Below are positions 24,401 to 34,018 of a DNA stretch of 64,000 nucleotides, piece by piece. The stretch is from Epiperipatus broadwayi. Lineage: Eukaryota > Onychophora > Udeonychophora > Euonychophora > Peripatidae. Within the stretch, counting starts at the first letter, position 1. Each line of letters begins with the position of its first letter. Under the pieces are notes generated by a model. It was not told where the DNA came from. It did no database searches and saw only the letters and a list, made by a program, of their open reading frames with translations. Both the position numbers and the translations under genes were made by a program. The DNA lies in NCBI GenBank assembly GCA_028023455.1, contig JAQFVV010006309.1, forward strand, positions 2,889,482 through 2,953,481. The letters are read 5' to 3'.

Positions 24401-26069
24401 ATAACGATGGCGATGAGTATTTTTGTACATTTACATTTTAAAAATAATTTTATTAAAAAAAATTGTTTTAATCTAAAACTTTTTTGCCCTCTGTGTAAGT
24501 GAAATATTTTTCTGTGTGCAAATAAAAGAAAAAGCAAATGCTGGTAGGTAAGCGATATACAAAAAAAAATAGATTAAGTGGAATTAATTTTTAAAAAATA
24601 TATATTTTTTTAATATTACCTGTCACATTTTTATTACTTTTTTTACATTTTCTGCTCCAGATTTAGCCCACTTGTAAATGAGCATCAACTGAACTTCATT
24701 TCAAAATACAAATTGTTTTTTTAAATATTTTATATCACTAAGCCAATATATAGAAATAAAGATAATATTATTGTACATAAATAATTTTATAATAATAAGT
24801 ATTAAAGGAGATGAATAAGAAATTTATTTTAATCAAACTGTTTAATATTTTATCTATTTATTAAAAAGAAAAAATATTAAAAAAAATTGCTGCATTTTTA
24901 AAAAAGTTAATTGATTTTTTTTTTACTTATATTTATATTTGAATAACGGTGATTTTTTTTTCCCAGGCAATATTTTCAATTATATGATTGAATTTTTTTT
25001 TATTTCATTTATATTTTTATATGATAAAAAACTAATTATACTCCATTATTACGAGGAATTTACCCAACATTTTTTTAATTAAATATTTTATATTATAATT
25101 CACAATATTGAAGCATCTTATTTGACTTTATTTTTGAAATAATAGTCATTGTAATATTATATGAATAATTAAATTACAGATAAAAGTATTAATAAAAATA
25201 AATAATTATGAAATTCAAAGTGATTATTATAATAATGATGATGGTTAAGACATTTTTAAAAATATCTGTTGATAATTCTCCTCTCTCATCCTACATGTTT
25301 CAAATTTTTTTTTCTTTCTATTAAATTAATTCAGTGATAAAATTTCTAAAATCTAATATTCTTGTCAGCAAGATATTTAAATAAATAAAAAGATTATAAA
25401 AGTTACAGAAGAAATTGTTACTAAATAAATTTATAAATGAGAAAATAATATGAAGGTGGTACTATAAGATAATTTTGTTTCCATGGTGACTGCAGTCTTT
25501 GTAATATTTAGATCATTTATTAGTATTATTATGATGATGATATTTAAATCTGTACTCATCCAATAACATATCAATTAAAAACTTGGTTTGGATAAATATA
25601 TATTTGTCATCTGCCAAAATCATGTCAGTTTGCTACATATAAAACAAAATCACTGTAGAAATTGAGGGAAAAAACCTAACCCAGTGGATACTTATTTTTT
25701 TCTAATTTTAATTTATTTAGAATAGAAGATTGAACTGAATTTACAATAGCTGGCTTGAGAGAGAAAATTTTTGAGTTGATTACCAATTAATAAAAGTATA
25801 CAGTAAATAAATTAAGGTTAAAAACTTTCTTGTAACTAATTGGGTGTAGATTTCTCAAAACATAAAATAAATAAGTTGATTTATTAATATGAACAAGCAT
25901 TTAAAATGTAAAGAGATATTCACATACTGTTGTTAAGAGATTAGTAAAATTTGAGGAATTTGTAAAATAAAGATGCAATTAGATGCTTAAATGTTTTATT
26001 TTTGTTACTAAATTATGTAAATATGATTATAACTTCATCTTCCTTATTGCATTACCAAATTCATATAAT
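24401..26069. other. AT-rich DNA, no feature recognised
   Basis: Very AT-rich with poly-A and poly-T runs; the first bases may still be the 3' UTR of the RTE copy (GATGGCGATGAG at about 24404). No gene supported. Confidence 0.5.
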
Positions 26070-26277
26070 ATTAATATTATCTATATTCTTTATTACTTTT
26101 TACAATACCTTTTTACAACCCACTATTGACAGTTTTGATTGCCCCAGCAATCTTCTTCAGAACTATAACAACTGTTCATGATAGTTCTGAAGAAGCTTTC
26201 TGGGCCAATCAAAACTGTCACTAGTGGGTTGTAAAAAAGCATTGCAAAAAGTAATAAAGAATATAGATGATATTAAT
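26070..26277. repeat. Foldback element, about 208 bp
   Basis: Arms are strongly complementary from ATTAATATTATCTATATTC at the left end to ATATAGATGATATTAAT at the right end. They include CTTTATTACTTTTTACAAT, CAACCCACTA.TGACAGTTTTGATTG and CTTCTTCAGAACTAT, leaving a loop of about 10-15 nt. Non-coding, MITE-like. Confidence 0.85.
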
Positions 26278-26924
26278 AGTATATACATAGGATTAACAGC
26301 AATGTATCTGCATATATGCAAATATAAATTCTCTGTGGAAGTTTTAGTATTATTTTCAAAACATGTATGTTTTTATGATTAAAAAAAAAACATCTTTAAT
26401 TAGTCTTATTTTATAATAAACTAATAAATGATTGTAATTTATAAAGTTTTTATTCAAAAATAATGTAGAAAAAAATCACAAAACATCATGAATATCAATG
26501 TATTTGATTAAAAGGTTAAGCAAATAAATTATATAAGTTAAAATATTAGTGGAATTAAATTATTATTTTGCTTTAAACAAAGGATATATAAATAATATAT
26601 TATGTCTTATCAGAGGAATGTATCTCAAAAACTAAGTAAATAAATAAAAGATAAATGAGTAAGTCAGAAAAAAATATTGAAAATATTAAATCAAATTTAA
26701 CCCATTTTCAGTGTTGAGTACTCTTAACTATTTCATTCAAAGTAATAACAAACAGGAATATCAAATTATACATTTACATGACACATTTCAAAATGAACTT
26801 AACTAAAGACTATTAGATGTTCTATTCATCATTATGTTATTTGATTATAAACTACCTCTAGAGATGTACAACATAAACACTTAAATAAAAAGAAATCGAA
26901 TGTATAGCAGAAGTGGAAATAATA
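26278..26924. other. AT-rich DNA, no feature recognised
   Basis: Nothing supported. Confidence 0.5.
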
Positions 26925-27062
26925 AATGGCAACAAAAGATAAGTATTTTCTGAAAAGATTCATTTTAGGCATTAGCTGTTTAGAAGAAAAATTAATAACT
27001 GGTGACAAAAGATAGGTATTCTCTGTAAAGATCAGTTTTAAACATTAACTATTTAAAAGAAT
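26925..27062. repeat. Two tandem units of about 73 bp
   Basis: Two adjacent copies share ACAAAAGATA.GTATT.TCTG.AAAGAT and CATTA.CT.TTTA.AAGAA, starting near 26931 and 27003. Confidence 0.55.
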
Positions 27063-27091
27063 TATGAATAATAAATATATTTTTATGTTAA

Positions 27092-27350
27092 ATGCTTTTA
27101 TTGATCATGCACTAAAAAGAAAAAAATAATTGGCTCTTCAACCATAATTGGGGTTTTTAGATTTAACTTGAAATAAAAGCAAGGGTGGTCCAGAAATTAA
27201 TTAAGTCAATCCCTTGTTATAAAAAATAGGGATTGACTTAATTAATTTCTGGATCTCCTCCCTCCATGCTTTTATTTTAAATTAAATCTAAAATCTCTAA
27301 TTATTGTTGAAAAACCAATTACTTTTATTTTTAGTGTGGTCTGTAAAAGT
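27092..27350. repeat. Foldback element, copy 1 of a family
   Basis: Arms 27092-27213 and 27228-27350 are reverse complements, centred on CAGAAATTAATTAAGTCAAT and its complement. The same element occurs at 57151-57410. Sequence to the right (27351-27465, continued at 28843-28950 after an insertion) also matches the 57-kb locus, so the repeat is larger than the palindrome. Confidence 0.85.
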
Positions 27351-27836
27351 ATTTAATAGAGAAAAATTATCTCTTTTATTCTTAAGTTTTTAATATTGGT
27401 ATAGTAAATAAAAATATAAAACTATATCTTACTTTAAATTGACTGAACATTTGTAGTATATATATTGTAACGTTTATTTATATACGTTACAAATATATTG
27501 GCATTTGGTAGAAGCTAAAAAATAAAAGTAAATTTAGATTTTTTTTGACTAATTTTTTTTAAAAAAAATAACGTACAATGAAAGTTAAATTATTCTTTCG
27601 GTTTTTTTTTATGTAATTAGAAATAAAAGTTAGAATTGGAGAGAACAACAGACACAAATTACCAATCGAGATAAGAGAAAGTAAAAATATTTCAACTAAT
27701 TAAATATGGCAGAATTATGCTGAAAAAAATAGAGACTTTGTAACATAAATTTTATAAAGAATATATAAGATTATCAACGGATATTTTGGCAAATAAAAGA
27801 TATGCGCAGAAGTCGGAAAACTGGGCCTCTAGAGAG

Positions 27837-27844
27837 TATAAAAG
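27837..27844 (+). promoter_or_regulatory. TATA box of the putative LTR
   Basis: TATAAAAG, in a less AT-rich context that starts near 27800 and continues to about 28040, stands out from the surrounding TA-rich DNA. Transcription would start about 25-30 bases downstream, near 27867. Confidence 0.5.
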
Positions 27845-28386
27845 GCAGAGATCAGTTTGAAGGACATCTTGTTTGTTGGTTTCTCTAGTTGGTCTTGGAT
27901 AGCAATAATATATCCAAGATCGCTCTACGCTGAAGTAATTCGGCATGTCGGAGTGAACCGGAGCCTCTGAAGACATCGTGCCTGAAGATGTATACCAGAA
28001 AAGCTTTCGTGACCGACTAGGAGAATGGACCACAGGATCAAATAATAACCAAGAGGCCGAGCTCATTCTACCCAAAAAACTATGCATAGTTATCTACTAC
28101 TGAATGCACAAAACTTACCAGTAAGTTATACTTCATTACTCCTGATTGTGACCAAATTAAATGTTTTCAAACAATTTCTAAAAGTATGTTTAAACAATCC
28201 TGATAGAGACATTAATTTTCTTGTACAAGAGACATCCATTTTTTTTAAGGAAATTTCTAGAAGAAATTTAGATATGAACAGTAATTGTAAAATTGTTTTT
28301 TTTATTAATTGATTCACGTCTGAAATGTGTTCTCTCTAATTTACTCGATAAGTAATTTATTTCATATATTTTTTTTTATCTATTAG

Positions 28387-28392
28387 AATAAA
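28387..28392 (+). promoter_or_regulatory. Possible polyadenylation signal of the putative LTR
   Basis: AATAAA downstream of the TATA box, consistent with LTR order. AATAAA is common by chance in this AT-rich DNA. Confidence 0.25.
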
Positions 28393-28842
28393 AATATTTC
28401 TAATACCAATTTTCATTTGTGCGTTATTAATAATAGTTATTATTTTTTATTATTAAATCTATTAGTAGTTTAATAAGATTTAAAAATGTAATTTACCTTT
28501 GCCAATATGTTTGAATAAGCCCAGAAATAATAATCTTAAAAAATTAATTCTCGTTACGGTATGATGTAATACCGATTAGTTTAAAAGTATTTTTTTTTAT
28601 TTGTGAGATGTTATATGACGATTTCAGCGAATTCTTAGGAATTCTGGCACCCAGATTAAATAAATTAAAAGCTGATTTAGTCAATAGCACAATTCTCAAC
28701 AATTAATAGGCTGAGTTGATCAGGAAATATAGCTATGTTTTTAGAATAGAAATATAACTTTCTTCTTTTTTGACATAGCTTGATCAACTCACGTGGAGTT
28801 TATATTAGCGTGTAGAGGCCTAGTAATACGAAAAACGTTACA

Positions 28843-28950
28843 ATATATATATATCACTAGATATTTCTGCTATAAGTTAAATGATATTTCCCTTATGTAT
28901 ACATCATATTTAGTATGTGTACATAATAATATATGTCTATATAAATGATT
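28843..28950. repeat. Right-hand half of the repeat split by the solo LTR
   Basis: CTAGATAT.TCTGCTATAAGTT, CCTTATGTATA.ATCATATT and TAGTATGTGTA match 57562-57627, where they continue directly from the left-hand part. Confidence 0.75.
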
Positions 28951-30024
28951 AAAAATTAGAAATGTTCTTTTAAGTAAAAGGTGTTTAATATTTTTACTTT
29001 GATTACATTTTTTTTTAAAAAAAAGCTTACCAAAACTATGTTGTACCACATTCTAATGAGTTAACAAATAAACAAACAAACAGATTTTTCAATTTCAATA
29101 AAAATATTTTTTAAAAAGTTTTCATGAGATTTTGAAGACAACATTAAAGAAAATACATATATAATGATAGAATGAAAAAATAATCAATGCATAATGTTTT
29201 TTTTAAAGGATGAAGTCTCCAAGCATCATTTATATTAAATTATATTAAACATATTGTAATATCATTGACTAATTGCCAAAATAGACTGGAAATTATGAGA
29301 ATCAACATTTAAGCAGCATAAGTGTTTATATAGACTTATTATTTAATATGCAGTGGCTATCTTGTTATTTTATAAAGTAATGTATATAGTAGTGTGTGTT
29401 AACATTTTTAAAAAAGTTTTATTTTATGAAATAATTAAGATTACAAATTTGATTTTTGTATTATAAGCAGTATTTGCAATATGTATTATAAATATTAATA
29501 ATAATAGCTCAAATATAGATGTAGTTAAAGCAGAAGTTATCAGTAACATCTGCTTTAATTTTTAATATGTAATATAATATATTTGTATAAAAATATAAAG
29601 ATTAGGTCTCAAATAATGGAGAAATAAAATTATTTTTATATCACTCCTAAATGGAATTAGTTGATTAATTTTTATAAGTAAAATTACTATTAGTTGTTAT
29701 AATCACATAAATTTTATTTATTTATTACAAACATTTTTTTACAATATATATATATATTAAGCATCCAATAATGAAGGTACAGCAGACTAGATTATACTTT
29801 GACTAACAGAAAATATATATTTCAAGATTATAATGTTCCTAGTAAATTCACCAGCAAAAATAATCATTGATTAGTGATGTTAAGATATGTCTTAAAGGAA
29901 AACTAGAAAGAGAAATTATTAAGAAAGACAGTGTTAGCAATTGATATACCTAACTTTCAGAAACCCTCCAATAAATAAATTAAAATTGAAAATCAATTAA
30001 AAATATTAATATAATTTGAATATA
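28951..30024. other. AT-rich DNA, no feature recognised
   Basis: A short inverted pair (AAAGCAGAAG...ATCTGCTTT, about 29527-29558) is the only structure seen. Confidence 0.5.
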
Positions 30025-30925
30025 GTTCAGATATGACTGAAATCAATAAGAGGATAAGTGATATTCTATAGAGAACTGCAAGAAGGATAGCTGGGTCAAA
30101 AAAGCAACAATTTACCAATAATTTTTTACTGAAACAAGATAATATATAAAGAAAATGATGAATATGAAATAGAAAAATGATCCCTTAAGAAAAATCGAAT
30201 ATCTAAAGGTTTTTAAAATAATACAAAAAAAGATTAAGAAAATATAATTGTGAATTGAGAAGGAAAACTATATAAAAGAATTAATCTATCAAACAACACC
30301 TTGGTATTTGATGAAAACTTGTTTCTGCAAGAAGAAATGAATGAAATATTACTAAAAAAACATGACACTAAAAGTTCTATAAAAAATTATATTGTAATAA
30401 AAATAAAGAGTTTTCTTTATTATTAAAATATCTTCTAAGTTGTCAAGTATTTAAATGAAGATGTGAGTCATGCAATTAAATCTATGAAGAATCAAAAAGA
30501 TCCAGGAGGTGATAGAATTATTTTTGATATCTTAAAAAAACAGGTGAAAAAATAAAAAAATTATTGGCAAAATTATATCCAAATATCTAAATGAAGATAA
30601 TGTACTACATTTTTGATATTAATGAAGATATTAAAAATTATAGACTTATCAGTTTTATACAAACCAATCAAAAGAACAAGATGGATGTATAAGGGACTTT
30701 AGCACAGTTATCACATTCAATTATTGAGAAAAGTTTCACAAATATTAATGAATATGAAGTGTCAGTATTTTTTGATTTATAAATTATAAAAATACATTTG
30801 AGATTACAAGCATTTTCATGGTTTTAGATCATGGTGTCATAAAGGTGTATTCTGTCTTATTCTGAAGAATATTTATCAAATTGCAACAACAGTGATTAGA
30901 TTACATACAGATATTATGTAGATTA
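30025..30925 (+). pseudogene. RTE-like LINE fragment, linker and first half of RT, heavily decayed
   Basis: About 30033 reads MTEINKRISDIL, then RTARRIAG, matching the region between endonuclease and RT in RTE elements. About 30435-30540 reads VKYLNEDVSHAIKSMKNQKDPGGDRI, the conserved start of the RT domain. From about 30672 a QDGCIRDFSTVI..F segment matches the EQAG..SGFSTVDHI region of the 23-kb copy, and LKNIYQIATTVIRLH (about 30860-30905) matches LKNIYKNAIATIRLH there. Many stops and frameshifts are present. It overlaps the 23-kb copy only in the middle of the RT, extending further toward the 5' end. Confidence 0.8.
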
Positions 30926-32040
30926 ACTGATACACTGATGAAGCAGCCATATTGGATATTTAAAAAATTATGTTAAGCCACAAATTTTATCATAATATAT
31001 ATTTGTATTACTAAAAAATGACATAATATATATTATTTTAAAGATCAAACACCAAAGAATGTAATTAAGCCTAAAAAATATAGTCATTGTTATTCAAAGT
31101 AATAAAAAAAAGGTAAAAGTTAATATTTCTAATAATTATTTTCAAATTATATTTTTGTTAGTAGGTTAGTTGGTTTCATCATAAAATTTCTAAAAAAATT
31201 AGTATATAATAATACATACCTAAGGTGATCCATCACTTGAAAACTTCATATAATAAAGACATTAGTACCTTTCATTTTTTCTAGTAGCCCTTCAAAATGT
31301 ATTTCCATACAGGGGTTTGCAATGAATATGTTATCCCTAATAACATCCCTTATAACAAGTAGATAATATTGATCAATAAATAATATAATTTGAATATTAT
31401 AATAAAGAACTTCAATACAGTTTGTAATTTATTAAAAAGTACTACTAAAATAATCACTATATACAAAATAAAAAATAAAATAAAATAAAAAGTGAATGAA
31501 ATACTAAATTCATTTTAGAATTAAGCTTGAGGTACATAAGTTAGTAGTTTATATAATAAACTGTCAAAATCTTTTCTTTTAGCATTTGCGTATTTTTATT
31601 ATTATTAAAATGCAAACAAGATTTTATAGAAAAATCTAAATCAGATCATAATAGTTTTAAAACTTGTTTATCTTTGTCTCAAATCATCTAATTCAATACT
31701 GGAGCCAAGTTCATATCATAGCAAAAAATGCAGATAATCACAATCTTTTTTTTAAATTGGTGTCAATAATAATTCTTTTGTATATTTTTTATCAAATATA
31801 TATTTAAAAAAAAATTAAAAAATAAATAAAAATTAAATTATAATTAAAAAATATAGAAAAATAAATACTTACCATTAGCCCCTTCCCCCATAATATTATC
31901 TTCAAATATATTGGAAAAAATAAAATTTTTACCGATATGGTTTTCAGGGTGAAATCTTTACCAGTAACTATCAAAAAAATGAGAGAAAGATAAAAAAATT
32001 CAATTTACTTGATCACAAAAATTATCATAAAATTTTTATT
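30926..32040. other. AT-rich DNA, no feature recognised
   Basis: Poly-A-rich, with an AAAAT-type repeat near 31460-31490. No gene. Confidence 0.5.
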
Positions 32041-32145
32041 TTTTATTGTAAACTTTAAGAGCATGCTAACGCTCTAAACAAGCTTTTTTTTATTATGATA
32101 AATGCTACTATAAGAGAAGGCATTCAAATCATCTTTATCTTAGAT

Positions 32146-32203
32146 TGTCCCCATCCCCAGACCAGTTTTGGCCTATGAGTCTCTTCAGTGAGGAGTTGGG
32201 ACA
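32146..32203 (-). ncRNA. Hammerhead ribozyme motif 1, core mutated
   Basis: On the minus strand the CUGAAGA box, stem II (GACU CAUA GGCC-like, weakened) and stem I strands are present, but the essential GAAA box reads AAAA and stem III is ACUGGU instead of ACCGGU. The G change is expected to abolish cleavage. Classified by comparison with motifs 2-4. Confidence 0.7.
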
Positions 32204-32567
32204 TTAGATTCAAAAAACCAACTCAAGCTAAGCATTTATCTAAAAGATAATTCTCAAGAAGAAGATCTAAACCTTTAGACATCTGCATGTCTTTAAAGTC
32301 AGTTCTCCAACTGAAAAAATTATATGGGCCTGAACTTAATTTACATACTCCATATATTAATAGGCTTAGCCATTTAATTTAGCCAAAGCCCAAACAGCAA
32401 AATAATAATAGTAAGAATAAAAAGTCAGATGTCACATGACTTATATATAGCTTGCAATTACCAATATGTAAACTTAAGAGCATGCTAATGCTCTAAACAA
32501 GCTTTTTTCTATTATTATGATAAATGCTACTACAAGAGAAGGCATTCAAATCATCTTTATCTTAGAT

Positions 32568-32625
32568 TGTCCCCATCCCCAGACCGGTTTCGACCTATGG
32601 GTCTCTTCAGTGAGGAGTTGGGACA
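32568..32625 (-). ncRNA. Type I hammerhead self-cleaving ribozyme 2
   Basis: Minus-strand order: TGTCCC, internal loop, CTCCTCA (stem I 5' side); CUGAAGA; stem II GACC-CAUA-GGUC; GAAA; stem III from ACCGGU; GUC cleavage triplet; then UGGGGA, loop and GGGACA closing stem I. All invariant core residues are present. The RNA would self-cleave after the C of GUC by 2'-3' transesterification. Stem III is only a self-complementary ACCGGU, so a dimer (two adjacent units or two RNAs) is probably needed for full activity, as known for PLE and retrozyme hammerheads. Confidence 0.85.
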
Positions 32626-33001
32626 TTAGATTCAAAAAACCAACTCAAGCTAAGCATTTATCTAAAAGATAATTCTCAAGAAGAAGATCTAAACCTTTAG
32701 ACATCTGCATGTCTTTAAAGTCAGCTCTCCAACTGAAAAAATTATATGGGCCTGAACTTAATTCAGATACTCCATATATTAATAGGCTTAGCCATTTAAT
32801 TTAGCCAAAGCCCCAACATCAAAATAATAATAGTAATAATAACAAGTCAGATATCACATGACTTATATATAGCTTGCAATTACCAATGTGTAAACTTAAG
32901 AGCTGACTTTAAAGACATGCAGATGTCTAAAAGTTTAGATCTTCTTCTTGAGAATTATCTTTTAGATAAATGCTTAGCTTGAGTTGGTTTTTTGAATCTA
33001 A

Positions 33002-33059
33002 TGTCCCAACTCCTCACTGAAGAGATCCATAGGTCGAAACCGGTCTGGGGATGGGGACA
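33002..33059 (+). ncRNA. Type I hammerhead self-cleaving ribozyme 3
   Basis: Stem I 5' strand TGTCCC (33002-33007) and TCCTCA; CUGAAGA at 33017-33023; stem II GAUC-CAUA-GGUC with one G-U pair; GAAA at 33036-33039; ACCGGU at 33039-33044; cleavage predicted between C33045 and U33046; stem I 3' strand TGGGGA, then GGGACA ending at 33059. Stem I therefore has two 6-bp helices around a small internal loop, the loop that normally contacts stem-loop II. Confidence 0.88.
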
Positions 33060-33423
33060 ATCTAAGATAAAGATGATTTGAATGCCTTCTCTTGTAGTAG
33101 CATTTATCATAATTAAAAAAAAAAGCTTGTTTAAAGCATTAGCATGCTCTTAAGTTTACATATTGGTAATTGCAAGCTATATATAAGTCATGTGACATCT
33201 GACTTTTTATTATTACTATTATTATTTTGCTGTTGGGGCTTTGGCTAAATTAAATGGCTAAGCCTATTAATATATGGAGTATCTGAATTAAGTTCAGGCC
33301 CATATAATTTTATCAGTTGGAGAGCTGACTTTAAAGACAGGCAGATGTCTAAAGGTTTAGATCTTCTTCTTGATAATTATCTTTTAGATAAATGCTTATC
33401 TTGAGTTGGTTTTTTGAATCTAA

Positions 33424-33481
33424 TGTCCCAACTTCTCACTGAAGAGATCCATAGGTCGAAACCGGTCTGGGGATGGGGACA
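33424..33481 (+). ncRNA. Type I hammerhead self-cleaving ribozyme 4
   Basis: Same layout and core as ribozyme 3, about 422 bp downstream. The only difference in stem I is C to T (ACTTCTCA), which keeps pairing as G-U. Together, ribozymes 3 and 4 would release a roughly 420-nt monomer from a plus-strand transcript. Confidence 0.88.
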
Positions 33482-33639
33482 ATCTAAGATAAAGATGATT
33501 TGAATACCTTCTCTTGTAGTAGCATTTATCATAATAAAAAAAGCTTGTTTAGAGTGTTAGCATGCTCTTAATTTTACATATTTGTAATTGCATTTCATCC
33601 TTAACAACAAATATCAGCTTTGTTTTCGTACCCCTCCAA

Positions 33640-34018
33640 ATTCTAACAATTTAATTAATAACACTAAAGATCAAACTCCACTGTTACAGACCCCCCCCAC
33701 ACAGTATATAATATTGCATGTTCCAACAATAATTGTAAAGGCACATATTATGGGGAAAGCAGAGCATCTTTGGCCACATGATTAGCACAACATAAATATT
33801 CATACAATAGAGCTCACAACGATCCTTCTACCTATTCAGTTTTCTCTCAGCACCAGAGCACAAGTCACCACGAGTGCATTCCGGACAATCCCACAATCGT
33901 GTGTAGAGAGAGACATGACCTTGAAAGAAAAATCAAAGAGGCTTTATTTATCCCACGAGACAACAATGCCATAAACAGGAAGGACACGTGCTTTGCTTTA
34001 TCAAAAAAATGGAATTAG
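33640..34018 (+). pseudogene. PLE 2 GIY-YIG endonuclease, C-terminal fragment
   Basis: One frame gives TVYNIACSNNNC, then KGTYYGESRASLAT, a GIY-YIG nuclease core (GTY...YG at 33740-33754) preceded by the Cys residues usual in PLEs. A TGA at 33779-33781 falls where family members usually have Arg (CGA to TGA decay). The frame continues LAQHKYSYNRAHND, then ERHDLERKIKEALFIPR and NAINRKDTCFALSKKW, ending at TAG 34016-34018. No RT is present, so the element is 5' truncated. The longer ATG frame at 33588-33785 is a shadow. This protein differs from PLE 1 at 13.2 kb, so two PLE lineages are present. Confidence 0.8.

Larger units (their letters stand above)
27466..28842 (+). mobile_element. Probable solo LTR (about 1.38 kb)
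   Basis: The insert starts TGTAACGTTT and ends AAAACGTTACA, i.e. TG...CA with a 10-bp inverted end, typical of LTRs. It interrupts a repeat whose uninterrupted relative is at 57411-57640. The flanks on both sides are TA runs (ATATATAT), so the duplication length cannot be fixed. Inside are a TATA box (27837) and AATAAA (28387), in promoter-to-polyadenylation order on the plus strand. No gag or pol is present. The 111-codon minus-strand frame at 27752-28087 and the plus-strand frame at 28082-28312 resemble no known protein. Alternative: a non-autonomous DNA transposon; an 8-bp duplication would suit hAT. Confidence 0.55.
32041..32903 (-). mobile_element. PLE terminal repeats (pLTR), two tandem copies, minus orientation
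   Basis: Unit 1 (from about 32050) and unit 2 (from about 32470) repeat with a period of about 419 bp; a third start at about 32835 breaks off at 32903. Unit order on the plus strand is: GAGCATGCTAATGCTC hairpin, AAGCTTTTTT, CTACTACAAGAGAAGGCATTC, hammerhead complement, CCAACTCAAGCTAAGC, GACATCTGCATGTC hairpin, TATGGGCCTGAACTTAATT, GCTTAGCCATTTAATTTAGCC, (AAT)n and CACATGACTTATATATAGC. The ribozyme sense is the minus strand. The block is followed directly by the same repeat in the opposite orientation. Confidence 0.85.
32904..33584 (+). mobile_element. PLE terminal repeats (pLTR), two copies, plus orientation
   Basis: Same repeat as 32041-32903 but inverted: one unit joins at 32899-32903 and continues to about 33318, and a second runs from about 33319 to 33584, where homology ends at TAATTGCA. 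Both hammerheads are on the plus strand, the same strand as the PLE endonuclease frame that begins about 80 bp further on. This is the arrangement expected of a PLE whose terminal repeat precedes a 5'-truncated ORF. The junction with the left block shares AGAGC with both parental sequences. Confidence 0.85.

Noticed and set aside
24053-24430. 125-codon minus-strand frame
   Set aside because: Antisense shadow of the RTE C-terminal region, whose plus-strand motifs are clear.
27752-28087. 111-codon minus-strand frame in the putative LTR
   Set aside because: No homology recognised, and it is antisense to the TATA-driven direction. It is explained by the less AT-rich LTR sequence.
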